Source: Flammeovirgaceae bacterium
GTDB taxonomy: Bacteria; Bacteroidota; Bacteroidia; Cytophagales; Cyclobacteriaceae
Assembly (NCBI GenBank): GCA_003232185.1
Contig: QIMC01000390.1
Location: forward strand, 1-35,046
Reading direction: 5' to 3'
DNA: 35,046 nucleotides
Made by a program: the position numbers and the translations under genes. This document shows, in pieces, positions 9,149 to 19,900 of this stretch (within the stretch, counting starts at the first letter, position 1; each line of letters begins with the position of its first letter). The notes under the pieces are model-generated. The model was given only the letters and a program-made list of their open reading frames with translations, was not told the DNA's origin and made no database searches.

Positions 9149-10213
9149 ATGACATGGGATTACTTCATAGTAGGCCAGGGTCTGGCAGGGTCAATTTTGG
9201 CATACAAATTGCTCAAGCATGGTCTAAAGGTATTGGTATTCGATGACCCGGGTTTACTAAAATCAAGTACGGTTGCTGCTGGGATTTACAATCCGTTTAC
9301 TGGCAGAAAACTGGTCAAGACATATATGGCTGATCAACTTTTTCCATATCTACTGAGCTTTTATAAGGATCTGCAGCGGGAAATGGGGGTTCAATTACTT
9401 TATGAGTTACCTATGTACAGGCCTTTTCTTTCGGTGGAGGAACAAAATGAATGGGGAGCTCGATTGTTTGAGGATGGTTATAGTCAATATATTAATGGTA
9501 TCATAAAGCCAACCGAGGCACTTAATCAAGTGGTAAACCCTATGGGGGGATTGATGTTAAGAAAATCCGGATTCGTTGACACAGCAATATTGATCAATTC
9601 AATGACTGAACTTCTCAAGCAGCACAGCGCTTACCGATCCGAGCGATTTTTGTATCAAGAACTTAAATTATCTGAAGACCAGGTGGAGTACCAAAGCCAT
9701 TTGGCAAGGAAAGTGATATTTTGTGAAGGTCCATCATTGGGTAATAATGTATTTTTCAATTGGTTGCCGCTAATACCCGTAAAAGGAGAATTACTTGAAA
9801 TTGAGCTCCAGGAGCCACTAAACTGTATTGTTAATCGAGGAGTATTTATTCTACCGGTAAATGGCAGTCACTGTAAAGTGGGATCAACATTTGATCATGA
9901 GCACCTTAACTGGAAAGTAACTGAAAAGGCCAAGATCCAGTTACTTCAAAAGTTGAACAAGTTGATTAGTATTCCTTATCGTGTAACAGGACATACTGCT
10001 GGTGTCAGACCGGCATCTGCTGACAGGAGACCGTTCATTGGTTTGCACCCCAAGCACGAACCTTTAGGTATATTTAATGGTTTAGGAACCAAGGGTGTTT
10101 CATTGGCTCCTCATTTTGCAGAGGAGTTTTTTAATTATTTGGAGGGAGGGAAGCCTTTGGCTAAGGATGTGACTATTAGTCGCTATTTTTCTTTATATTA
10201 CAATAAAAATTAA
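9149..10213 (+). CDS. FAD-dependent oxidoreductase (DAO family)
   Basis: N-terminal Rossmann motif 'DYFIVGQGLAGSILAYKLLKHGLKVLVFDD'; C-terminal 'GHTAGVRPASADRRPFIG...NGLGTKGVSLAPHFAEEF'. Confidence 0.85.
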   Translation: MTWDYFIVGQGLAGSILAYKLLKHGLKVLVFDDPGLLKSSTVAAGIYNPFTGRKLVKTYMADQLFPYLLSFYKDLQREMGVQLLYELPMYRPFLSVEEQNEWGARLFEDGYSQYINGIIKPTEALNQVVNPMGGLMLRKSGFVDTAILINSMTELLKQHSAYRSERFLYQELKLSEDQVEYQSHLARKVIFCEGPSLGNNVFFNWLPLIPVKGELLEIELQEPLNCIVNRGVFILPVNGSHCKVGSTFDHEHLNWKVTEKAKIQLLQKLNKLISIPYRVTGHTAGVRPASADRRPFIGLHPKHEPLGIFNGLGTKGVSLAPHFAEEFFNYLEGGKPLAKDVTISRYFSLYYNKN

Positions 10214-10221
10214 TCCAATTT

Positions 10222-13200
10222 ATGGCGCTCAGATCTATCTTATGCTCTGTGCTGGTAGTATTTTTTGTCTGCATTTTCGAAGATTCCAAAGGGCAGGATT
10301 ACACCGGTGATTTTGGAAAGAACAGGGTACAATACAAGAGATTCAACTGGCATTATTACAGCTCGGATAATTTCGATGTGTACTTTTATGAAGGCGGCAA
10401 ACAAAATGCTAAAAAAGCTGCCGAGTACCTGGAAGATGAATACGACCGCATCACCCAAGATGTACTAGGGTATGCCCTTTATTCTAAGGCGAAAATATTT
10501 ATCTACAATTCTATTTCTGATCTGCAACAAAGCAATATTGGTATAAACAACAAGGACTTTACTTCCAGTGGCCAAACTGATTTCGTGAAGCCTCAAGTGG
10601 AAGTTGCCTATCCGGGAGACGCTGTAGAATTCAAGCAAGAGTTAATTTTTCAGGTTTCTAAACTGCTTATCCGTGATATGATGTATGGAGGTAGCTTAAC
10701 GGAGATGTTTCAAAGCTCATACCTGTTTAACCTCCCGGACTGGGTAATTGATGGAGGTGCGCTATTCATTACCAATGGCTGGTCGGTGGAGATGGACGAT
10801 TACATGCGGGACTATTTCGAGACCAGGAAATTCAAGAAGCTAGGTAAACTTGGAGGAAAGGAGGCAGCTTTAGTTGGGCAGTCAATTTGGAATTATATCG
10901 CAGAAAATTATGGGCTTAACAATATCTCGAATATTTTAAACCTGACCCGAATCAATCGCAGTGAAAAAAATAGCATAATCTATACTTTGGGTATAACCTA
11001 TGATCGTTTCATCGCTGAATGGATGGCCTATTATGTAAACATGGCTGATCAGGTGAATGTTAGCTATCAGACTCCCAACAAGGGCTTTGCAATTCTTGGC
11101 GAGAATAAGAAGGGCTTGATCTACAATCAAGCAAAAATAAGTCCTAATGGAAACATTCTGGCTTATTCTACCAATTTCAACGGTAAACATGAAGTTCGAA
11201 TTAGAGACTTAACATCGGGGCGCGAAGAAACCGTTGTGAGAGGGGGCTATAAAGTGATTAATCAAGAGGTGGACGAGGATATTCCACTATTATCCTGGAA
11301 AGACAATAACACTTTGGGTATAATTAATGTTGATAAAGGTAACTATCAATTAATTCTACATGATATTGGCTCAGGAAGGTCTCAAAAACGAACCTTAAAG
11401 AAAATCACTCAGATAAAAGATTTTGAATTTCATGAGAACGGAAAGACAGCTATTGTAAGTGCAGATAGTAAAGGGCAGAATGACCTGTTTCTGCTTTCTT
11501 TGAGCAAAAACTCTTTAAGAAGGATTACTAATGATTCTCATGATGATTTAAATCCCAAGTTCTTGCCCGGCACCAACAATGTGGTCTTTTCATCTAATCG
11601 AACCAACGATACCTTAAAAAGAGAATCTCTCAAACTTAAAGATGTAGAGTCGAATTTTAATCTTTTTATACTCAACCTGGATTCACTGAGTAACGTACTG
11701 CACCGGGTAACCAATACATTGAGTCACGATATTCAACCGATGCCTCAAGACACTAATGTAATACATTACATTAGTGATCAAAAAGGTATATACAACCTGT
11801 ATAAATATGAATTAAGTAGCAAACTGTATACTCAAATATCCAAGCTCTCCAAAAGCATTAAGCATTATGACATCAATTTCAGAAAGGGTTCAATGGTCTA
11901 TGTGATAAACTTTGCAGGAGCGGATCAAATCTTCTATCAGGGAAATTTCAATCTGAACCAGAATAACTTTACCCCTCAAACTCGACGCCAGGAGATTAAG
12001 CAGGCCTTGTTTGTTTCCGGTCGAATAAGGGACCGTAAACTACGGGAGCTTGAACAATTAGAGAATGATCCTGGGCTCCAGGATACGTTAAAACTTGATC
12101 TATTCCAACCTACAGACAGCATCTCAATGGATGACACAAGCGAGCCCACTGGTGCAATTGATACTGACAATTATGTATTCGATACGGATGTCTTGGAGGG
12201 TATTAATCAGGAAGAAGAGGAGCCTAGTTCTATTTTGCAAAATTTCAGAAGGTTATCCAGAGAAAGTGAAATTAACGGCCCTTTTAATTACGAACCTCGA
12301 GTGGGATTCGACAACATTGTTTTTTCCTGGGTAATAGATCCGTTAATTGGATTTGGTATTCAAGCGGAAGTTACAGTCAATGATCTATTAGAAAACCATA
12401 AGTTTTATGGTGGGGTATTGGCAACCACCGATCTCCGAAGTGGTAGCTACTACGGAGAGTATCATTATTTAAAAGATCGCCTGGATTACCATGCGGGGTT
12501 CAGTCGACGGACTGTTTACCGAACTATCAATGACCCTATTGACGATTTTGACATCAAATATGTTAAGAGCAGGGTGGAGATTGGGGCCAGTTACCCCATA
12601 AATATCAGGAGTAGAATTAGAGTTACACCATTTTACACTGGAACCAGATCATATGACCTGGACCCCGATAAATTGAGTTTTCCTCCAGGAACTCCAGGCC
12701 AACAGGATCCTGCTGATACCAAACGCGATTATTTTGGGGGTCGGTTGGAGTATGTATACGACAATACGGTGGTGAATGGATTGAATTTCGAAGGGACCAG
12801 GCTCAAGGCCTTTTTTGAACATTATGAAAGTTTCAATAACAGCCAATTGAATTTTAATACCTTTAAAATTGATGTTAGACATTACTATAAAATTCATCGG
12901 GATTTAATATTTGCCGGCCGGTTGTTCTATGCGCGTTCCTTCGGAAATGACCCCAAAGATTTTTTGCTGGGGGGGATGAGCAACTGGATGTTTAACGATA
13001 CGGATAATGAAAATAATGAAGGAGATCCGTTAAATGATCCAGTTGATAAGGACAACAGTGACATACTTTTTGTTGAGTATGTAACTAATATGCGGGGATT
13101 CGACTACAATAAATTTAGCGGAAATAATGCATTGTTATTTAATGCGGAACTAAGGTTCCCAATAGTCAAATTTTTCAATAGTGGCCCAATCGCATCAAAC

Positions 13201-13482
13201 TTTTTTCGAAACCTACAACTAATTGGGTTTTATGACTTTGGCTCTGCTTGGACTGGCAATAGCCCTCTGGCCGATGAAAATAGTCTGAACACAGAGATTA
13301 TTGAGGCAGGTAACTTTAGGGCCAGAATCAATAACTTTGGAAGTGCCTGGCTGGCTAGTTATGGAACAGGTATCCGAACAGTACTGCTCGGATACTACCT
13401 GAAATTTGATGTAGCCTGGCCAATAGAAGATTTCGAAGTTGGCTCTCCCAAATTTTACCTTACCCTTGGATATGATTTTTAA
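10222..13482 (+). CDS. TolB/PD40 beta-propeller protein with C-terminal BamA/Omp85-like barrel
   Basis: Signal peptide, PD40-type repeats ('ISPNGNILAYSTNFNGKHEVRIRDL', 'NPKFLPGTNNVVFSSNR'), C-terminal barrel 'FLLGGMSNW...NAELRFPIV...FYDFGSAW' ending in Phe. Confidence 0.78.
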   Translation: MALRSILCSVLVVFFVCIFEDSKGQDYTGDFGKNRVQYKRFNWHYYSSDNFDVYFYEGGKQNAKKAAEYLEDEYDRITQDVLGYALYSKAKIFIYNSISDLQQSNIGINNKDFTSSGQTDFVKPQVEVAYPGDAVEFKQELIFQVSKLLIRDMMYGGSLTEMFQSSYLFNLPDWVIDGGALFITNGWSVEMDDYMRDYFETRKFKKLGKLGGKEAALVGQSIWNYIAENYGLNNISNILNLTRINRSEKNSIIYTLGITYDRFIAEWMAYYVNMADQVNVSYQTPNKGFAILGENKKGLIYNQAKISPNGNILAYSTNFNGKHEVRIRDLTSGREETVVRGGYKVINQEVDEDIPLLSWKDNNTLGIINVDKGNYQLILHDIGSGRSQKRTLKKITQIKDFEFHENGKTAIVSADSKGQNDLFLLSLSKNSLRRITNDSHDDLNPKFLPGTNNVVFSSNRTNDTLKRESLKLKDVESNFNLFILNLDSLSNVLHRVTNTLSHDIQPMPQDTNVIHYISDQKGIYNLYKYELSSKLYTQISKLSKSIKHYDINFRKGSMVYVINFAGADQIFYQGNFNLNQNNFTPQTRRQEIKQALFVSGRIRDRKLRELEQLENDPGLQDTLKLDLFQPTDSISMDDTSEPTGAIDTDNYVFDTDVLEGINQEEEEPSSILQNFRRLSRESEINGPFNYEPRVGFDNIVFSWVIDPLIGFGIQAEVTVNDLLENHKFYGGVLATTDLRSGSYYGEYHYLKDRLDYHAGFSRRTVYRTINDPIDDFDIKYVKSRVEIGASYPINIRSRIRVTPFYTGTRSYDLDPDKLSFPPGTPGQQDPADTKRDYFGGRLEYVYDNTVVNGLNFEGTRLKAFFEHYESFNNSQLNFNTFKIDVRHYYKIHRDLIFAGRLFYARSFGNDPKDFLLGGMSNWMFNDTDNENNEGDPLNDPVDKDNSDILFVEYVTNMRGFDYNKFSGNNALLFNAELRFPIVKFFNSGPIASNFFRNLQLIGFYDFGSAWTGNSPLADENSLNTEIIEAGNFRARINNFGSAWLASYGTGIRTVLLGYYLKFDVAWPIEDFEVGSPKFYLTLGYDF

Positions 13483-13549
13483 GACATTGGCATTCCTTGG
13501 ATTTCAGGAAGAATAATTTGTATATTCCTTTCAAACCTTCAAATATTTT

Positions 13550-14428
13550 ATGATCAAGTCGATGACGGGCTATGGTACGGCTCAGCTAGAAAATGACACA
13601 CTTAGCATATCTGTGGAAGTGAAGTCACTGAACTCAAAGTATCTGGATACAATGATTAAACTTCCCAAAGTATTTTTTGATAAGGAAGTTGATGTCAAGA
13701 AATTCGCTACGGAAAAATTGGAAAGAGGCAAAATCGCGGTAGTCATAAATTACCAGAGGAAGGACTCTGAAGTCGCTAAAATTTCCATCAATGAAAAGTT
13801 ACTAAAGACGTATTATAAGAAGTTGAAAAATATTGCATCCGAAGTAGGGGCTCCTACTGATGGATTGTTAAAAATGGTCCTGGAGTTTCCAGAAGTGATG
13901 AGAGCAGAAGAGCCAAAGGATAAGCTACAAGATGATTGGCAACGGGTGAAGGATATAATACTTGAAGCGATCAACAAATGTGAAGAGTTTAGGGTCACAG
14001 AGGGTGCCACGCTAAAGAACAAATTGGTGATTTATATAGATAAAATTGAGTCCTATCTGACAAAGGTTGACAAAATGGATCCCTTACGTACTGAGGCAAT
14101 TAAAAAGAGGCTACAAAAACACTTGATGGAGATCGATGGTAACGAAAAATTTGATCCAAATAGATTTGAGCAAGAGATGGTGTATTACCTTGAAAAACTG
14201 GATATCAGTGAAGAAAAAGTAAGATTAAAGACACACTTGGACTATTTCCTGGTGATTTTAAGTGAAAATACATCACAGGGTAAAAAGCTTTCATTTCTGA
14301 GTCAGGAGATGGGTCGTGAGATCAATACCATAGGATCCAAAGCCAACGATGCAGAAATTCAAAAACTAGTGGTTGGGATGAAGGATGAGCTGGAAAAACT
14401 TAAAGAACAACTACAAAATATCCTATAA
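13550..14428 (+). CDS. yicC: YicC/YloC family endoribonuclease
   Basis: N-terminal 'MIKSMTGYGTAQLENDTLSISVEVKSLNSKYLD' and C-terminal 'EMGREINTIGSKANDAEIQKLVVGMKDELEKLKEQLQNI'. Confidence 0.96.
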   Translation: MIKSMTGYGTAQLENDTLSISVEVKSLNSKYLDTMIKLPKVFFDKEVDVKKFATEKLERGKIAVVINYQRKDSEVAKISINEKLLKTYYKKLKNIASEVGAPTDGLLKMVLEFPEVMRAEEPKDKLQDDWQRVKDIILEAINKCEEFRVTEGATLKNKLVIYIDKIESYLTKVDKMDPLRTEAIKKRLQKHLMEIDGNEKFDPNRFEQEMVYYLEKLDISEEKVRLKTHLDYFLVILSENTSQGKKLSFLSQEMGREINTIGSKANDAEIQKLVVGMKDELEKLKEQLQNIL

Positions 14429-14433
14429 AAATA

Positions 14434-14460
14434 CCCTGACGAAATCGCCAGGGCTATATT
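14434..14460 (+). terminator. Putative terminator hairpin downstream of yicC
   Basis: ccctgacg-aaat-cgccaggg stem then ctatatt; T-tract weak. Confidence 0.5.
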
Positions 14461-14465
14461 TAATC

Positions 14466-14500
14466 CTCCTTCGCGTTCACTTGCGTCAACGCTGAAGGAG
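14466..14500. repeat. Imperfect palindrome in the yicC-tonB convergent gap
   Basis: ctccttcgcgtt...aacgctgaaggag, one-nucleotide bulge. Confidence 0.55.
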
Positions 14501-14572
14501 CTCGGCGGACGAAAAGATTGGTTTTAATTCACTGACGCTTTACGTCGAAATATTAAAATAAATTCAACTTAA

Positions 14573-14598
14573 TACCTCGCATGCTCTGCATCGAGGTA
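14573..14598 (-). terminator. Hairpin between convergent yicC and tonB
   Basis: tacctcg-c-atgc-tct-gcat-cgaggta; an 11-bp bulged stem downstream of the minus-strand tonB. Confidence 0.5.
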
Positions 14599-14621
14599 GT
14601 TTATTGTGGTGGTATTTCTTT

Positions 14622-15296
14622 CTATTGCAGTCTAAATATAATTGGTAGCTGCATTCTAACTCGCACCGGGCGACCACGTTGCTTACCAGGCTTCCATTTT
14701 GGTGCTCCATTCAACACTCGGATAGCTTCTTCATCACAACCAGCACCAATTCCTTTTAAAACCTTTACTTCAGTTAGTGTTCCGTCTTTGCCTACCACAA
14801 ATGAAACATAAACTTTTCCCTCAATACCCATTCGTCTAGCTTGGGCAGGATATTTCATTTGTTTTGAAATGTAGCCATAGAAAGCTTTCAGACCGCCTGT
14901 AGGTGTAGGTTGATCTTCAACGAATTGAAAGATTTCATCAGCAGCTTCTTCATCAGGAGCTTCTTCAAAAATAACATCTTCAATTACTGTTTCTTCAGTA
15001 ACTTCAACGTCAAGGTTTACATCGATCTCTTCTTCAATTTCCTCTTCATCAGGAACCTCGATAATTTCCGGAGGTGTTACCTGAGGAGGAGGAGGAGGAG
15101 GCTGTTCGGTAATTGGAATATCCTGTAGCTCTTCAAAATCAGCATCTAAACTTCCTAGGTTTACTAAATCGCTGTCATCATAAGACCTCCACTCAAAGGC
15201 TGTTACTGCAAATAACAAGCTGAACATCATTCCTATGCTCATATAGAAGCTGGACTTTCTAAAAAGGTCAGCATCTGGGTGTTTTTTGTATTCCAT
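14622..15296 (-). CDS. TonB family protein (paralog 1)
   Basis: N-terminal TM segment, 'TEQPPPPPPQVTPPEIIEVPDEEE' linker, TonB C-terminal domain 'GKVYVSFVVGKDGTLTEVKVLKGIGAGCDEEAIRVLNGAPKWKPGKQRGRPVRVRMQLPIIF'. Confidence 0.92.
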   Translation of the reverse strand: MEYKKHPDADLFRKSSFYMSIGMMFSLLFAVTAFEWRSYDDSDLVNLGSLDADFEELQDIPITEQPPPPPPQVTPPEIIEVPDEEEIEEEIDVNLDVEVTEETVIEDVIFEEAPDEEAADEIFQFVEDQPTPTGGLKAFYGYISKQMKYPAQARRMGIEGKVYVSFVVGKDGTLTEVKVLKGIGAGCDEEAIRVLNGAPKWKPGKQRGRPVRVRMQLPIIFRLQ

Positions 15297-15396
15297 ACTA
15301 TAAAATTATATAAAGGGTAGAATACCCACTAATTCAAATATACGAAAGAAATCATCTACTGTCCAATATCTTTTTTACCAAATGTTGCTAAGCCGT

Positions 15397-16059
15397 CTAG
15401 TTAAGCCTAAAGAAAATAGGTAGCCTCATCCTTGTCTTTACCGGATGGGCTCCTTGCCTGCCTGGATTCCACTTTGGCACCAGACCTATTACCCGAATTG
15501 CTTCTTCATCGCAGCCGGCGCCTATACCTTTTAATAGAGTAATATTGGTTATAGTGCCGTCTTTTTCTACTACAAAACTAACATATACTTTTCCTTCAGT
15601 TTTCGTACTAATGGCCCTTCTTGGATATTTAATGTGCTCGCTAATAAATTTATAGAAGCTACTCATACCACCTATAGGTTCTGCATAAACTTCTGGAAAA
15701 TCATACATAATATCCGGTTCTTCATCGATAGGGGCAGCAATGACCAGCTCTTCTATTTTGTCGTCTTGTAAGGTCTCGACATCGAAAATGTGTGGTTCGA
15801 TGTCGATTTCTACCTCATCAGGAACTTCAATTACCGCACGAGGAAGAATAGGCTTCGGAGGTTGTTGAATGGTAATCGTTATATCAATCAAGTCATCAAA
15901 ATTATCTTTCAGGTGATAAGGTTCTATCACGATTGCTTTATATGGGCTTTTCCATTCAAAGGCAGTAACTATAAACAGAAGGCTTAACATCAAACCGATA
16001 CTCATAAAGAACATTGATTTTTTGTACAAATCGGAATTCAGATTTTTCTTTAGTTCCAT
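15397..16059 (-). CDS. TonB family protein (paralog 2)
   Basis: Same architecture; 'GKVYVSFVVEKDGTITNITLLKGIGAGCDEEAIRVIGLVPKWNPGRQGAHPVKTRMRLPIFF'. Confidence 0.92.
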   Translation of the reverse strand: MELKKNLNSDLYKKSMFFMSIGLMLSLLFIVTAFEWKSPYKAIVIEPYHLKDNFDDLIDITITIQQPPKPILPRAVIEVPDEVEIDIEPHIFDVETLQDDKIEELVIAAPIDEEPDIMYDFPEVYAEPIGGMSSFYKFISEHIKYPRRAISTKTEGKVYVSFVVEKDGTITNITLLKGIGAGCDEEAIRVIGLVPKWNPGRQGAHPVKTRMRLPIFFRLN

Positions 16060-16117
16060 AAGTCAAGATTTTAGTAGATCAGAGGGTTATACACCCATAC
16101 TATAAAATACCAAAAAA

Positions 16118-16489
16118 TCACCTGCTTTCCAATAGCTTCATTAGTTTAACAATTCCGAGATAGATAAAATTCCCGGAGATGATACCCACAATATTGGCAA
16201 TAACATCCAGCCAACTGAAACTCCTGGAAGGGACTAATAATTGCAATGTTTCTAGTAGTAGCCCGTAAGCTGCTAATAAAAGGAAAACCTGGATCAGTCG
16301 TCGTTGATGCCGAATACCACTTTTAATAAGTAATAAAAGGCCTAAAGCCATAAACATCAGCGAGTGGGCGAGCTTGTCAAACGAAATATGCCAATCAGGT
16401 GACTCTGGAATCCGATGGGATGGGATTAGAGTAAGTATTAAAATAACAATGGCCCACAAGATTGCAGGCCAGTAGGTTTTGACTTTCAT
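16118..16489 (-). CDS. VanZ family protein
   Basis: Small membrane protein; 'DKLAHSLMFMALGLLLL', 'ETLQLLVPSRSFSWLDVIANIVGIISG'. Confidence 0.9.
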   Translation of the reverse strand: MKVKTYWPAILWAIVILILTLIPSHRIPESPDWHISFDKLAHSLMFMALGLLLLIKSGIRHQRRLIQVFLLLAAYGLLLETLQLLVPSRSFSWLDVIANIVGIISGNFIYLGIVKLMKLLESR

Positions 16490-16495
16490 TTCTGT

Positions 16496-16879
16496 TTAAG
16501 CACCTATTAACGATGCATATTCCGCTCCACTGATAAGGCCGGTTCGATCATCATCAGAAAGATTAATTCTAATCATCCAACCTTTTCCATATGGATCATT
16601 ATTCACCTCTTCCGGGGCGTCCGCGAGTGCTTCATTTACCTCTGAAACAATCCCACTCAAGGGCATGAAAAGATCAGATACTGTTTTTACAGCTTCAACA
16701 GTACCAAAAATCTCTCCTCTGGCAATTTTTTCACCCTGAGTTTCTATTTCAATGTAAACGATGTCACCAAGCTCTTGCTGAGCGAATTCAGTAACCCCTA
16801 CCAATGCAGACTTTCCTTCTTCGTCGATTAAAACCCATTCATGATCTTGGGTGTATTTAAGGTTTTCCGGAATATTCAT
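16496..16879 (-). CDS. gcvH: Glycine cleavage system protein H
   Basis: 'YTQDHEWVLIDEEGKSALVGVTEFAQQELGDIVYIE' and lipoyl-Lys motif 'GTVEAVKTVSDLFMPLSG'; start MNIPENLKYTQDHEW at 16879. Confidence 0.97.
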   Translation of the reverse strand: MNIPENLKYTQDHEWVLIDEEGKSALVGVTEFAQQELGDIVYIEIETQGEKIARGEIFGTVEAVKTVSDLFMPLSGIVSEVNEALADAPEEVNNDPYGKGWMIRINLSDDDRTGLISGAEYASLIGA

Positions 16880-16893
16880 GTACTTTGTTTTTT

Positions 16894-16922
16894 CAAAAAT
16901 ACATTCTTTTTGGAAATGCAAA
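16894..16922 (-). promoter_or_regulatory. Possible Bacteroidota-type promoter (TTTG / TAnnTTTG) ahead of gcvH
   Basis: On the minus strand TTTG-17nt-TATTTTTG close to the gcvH start; AT-rich, so chance match is possible. Confidence 0.25.
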
Positions 16923-16926
16923 AATA

Positions 16927-19900
16927 TTATTGAGCTAAACTGAAACTGATTTGAGTCCCAAATCTGGTAGTGGCCCGTTTGAATGAGTTGGTTACTTTTG
17001 GTTCGTTGATGTTTCGTTCGAAATAGAGCTGTAAATTAAGCCGGTCATTCACCACATAACTAATAGTAGGACTTAGTTGGAAGTTTAAGTTACCACTGGT
17101 TATGGTATTGGATTCTTCAAGTTTTCGTTGAATGGTCTCGCTCTCACCGATGCTCAAGGCCAGCCTGAAGGTAAGATCGTTTTCGAGGGTAACTGTTTTT
17201 CCTCCCATTTTCCAGGGAATTTTAAACCCTTGTTTTCGATAACCGATATCAACTACAAAATCCTGTCTATTTAGTTCCGTAACCTGAGCGTTGGATAACT
17301 GAAGGGCTAAATTCCGCTCTTTTCTATATTCAATTCTAAAGTCAAGCCTGCTTTTAGTACGCAAATTTATACCTATTAAGGGTGCAAAACGTTCGGTAAT
17401 AACTACCTGGTTGATTACATACAGAGGTACCCATTCTCCATTGTCATTAAATATGGATGATAAGGGATAATCCTCTATATCATTATCCAGGGTGATCAAG
17501 CTGGGGTCAAGGTATTGCCCTGAAGCTGTGAACCCAATTACATCATAAGTTGAAGTATAGCTGTGGGTTATATTTATGGAAGAGAATACATTAGACCATT
17601 TAGGAATTTTGCTCAATCCTGCATAATCAAGTCGCCAGTTGGGCATTGGAGTTCGAGGGAAAGGTGTTAGTTTGATTGAATTAGGATCCTTTCCTGAATA
17701 GGCCGCAAGGAAAGCGGGGATCAGAACATCCTGTGATTGTGACCCATAGGATCCCCCAGGGGTAGCATTTTCCGACTCCAGTCGTTGTTGGATAATGCTG
17801 ATGTTGTTTTCAAATTCATTGAATACCGGGCTTGAATTATCAGATCGGCTTCCATTAAAGGCTGTTTTCAAGGTAAAATATGAAATGCTATAGCTTCCTG
17901 TCCGGGTGGGATTAAAAGAGGTAATCGTCTCACGATCGTCATCAAACCGGAATATTTCATTGTAGACTGCTGACTTTAATTTTCGCATGCTCAAATCTAT
18001 CCGCAGGTCAGGAAGTGGTTCGACCCTTCCAGTAATATTTAAATCAATGGTACTGGATTGACCAAATGGTTGAGTAAGGAATGGGCTGGGTGCCAACCAT
18101 CCGTTTTCTACAACCTTATCCTTGATTGCAAGACTTTGACTACCCAATACAAATGACCATCCCGGCGCATTAAACCCTTGATCCAGTCCAAACAAGTGGG
18201 CATCTGGCATAAATCCGGACAAAATAGTGCCTTCCCGTTTGCTATAAGTCGCATTAACTGACCGCAAGGACATAAATACCCGCATAATTGCTTTTATCAG
18301 GCCATTATTTGGTCCAGCCTGTGCCGTTGTGTCATTGGGGTCGGGTCGGGAGCGCCCACGTGCTGGCTGGTTAATATTTTTAAGGAATTGAATTTTGTTA
18401 TAGAGTTTTACTAAATCTACCCTGCTGGTAATGTTTCGGTCTCGGTTATTCTGAACAATATTACCCAAAGTGTCTTTTTGATTGCCCTCATTGAAAGGAT
18501 TAAAGGCCCCTGAGGTCCAGGTGTAGTTGACATTATATCCAAGATCTGCATTCAGCCAATCAGTAAAAGGAATCTTATCCAGTGGAAGACGGTAGTTGAG
18601 TGCCAAAGTTTGGTCGAAATTCTTTAATCGCCCCATGTCGAACAAATTACTCCTTACCTGTTCACGTTTTTCACTAGTATCAAGCTCACCGTCAGGCTCA
18701 TCTATTATGGCCAATGCCCGTGCTGAATAGTCCAGAGACAGATTGCGTGACAAGTTCCATCTAAGGTTATAGATGCGACTAAATGTAAAGCTTTTTTCAA
18801 AATTTGGATTTATACCATTAGTAGTAAGATTGTTGTTCTCATCCACTCCCCATAGCTGAGTTTTAATAAACCGGCGGTCTACATCGGCTCTAAATGAAAA
18901 ATTACTAGGCATTAGTGAAATATTAATGTCTTTGATCAACTTCAAATATGGAGAACTGAACGACTCCGAATCCTTTAAAGGCGCAATATTCCATTCTTTA
19001 GGACTAAAATTGTAAGATAATGCACCTTTATAGGACTTGTAATAATAAGTTTCCATTTGGAAACTGTGGCGCTTAATATCGCTAAAGGCATAGGTAAGAG
19101 AAAAGTTTTCTATATCATACACTCTGGATTTGCCCTCTTCATTGGTTTTAACCTTTCTGACGTTGGTAAAGTTAAGGCTTCTCCGAGTGGTCTTGTCTTG
19201 GGCAATTTTACGATACTCTTCCCGCTCAGCTTCGTCACCGATAGAGGCCAGGGAGTTTTCCAGGGTAATATCAGGGTCTCTGGGATCGAATTGGGGGGTG
19301 ATTGTAGTTGTTTGGTAACTGGCATACATTGGAACATGAAGCCCTAGTTTTTCCGGAAGGAACTTATCCAGGTTTAAGTTTGCAGAAACATCAAATTCAG
19401 TGGTTTCTTCACGGGCACGCTCAGAGATTCTATCCTGAATGCTACCAAAACCGAAGGTAGTATGTCGTATCGAAGCACTTACATTTCCAAGATCCGCCAG
19501 TTTCATGTTCAGGCTGGCATTTGCTGCCCATCCCGCGGTTTGGTCGAAATCACTTACCCGCAATTCATTGGCCCAAATACAAACAGACTTAGGAGCGCCA
19601 TCCAAGGATTCCGGGTTTCTTATACCAATCATCATGGCATAGACAGTGGACATATCAGGATTTCCCAAAACCCTGATTCCATGGCGACCTACAATATGAG
19701 GTCCATCTTGAGGAAACGGAAGATTGATTTCTGCATTCAATTGGTTTCTAAGGCTTTTTAGTTGATACAACTCATTAATATCCAGGTCGATCTCATTCTC
19801 AAGCGGCCATATCTCACGGGAATCAGTGCTTCCATCCGGAGTCATTTTCAAGGGAATTTGAATTTCATAGTAGTTTTGAGTGAAGTCTGTACCTATGCGT

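Noticed and set aside
15060-15110. Low-complexity aggaggaggagg tract as a microsatellite or regulatory repeat
   Set aside because: Encodes the polyproline linker of the TonB protein, a normal feature of the family.
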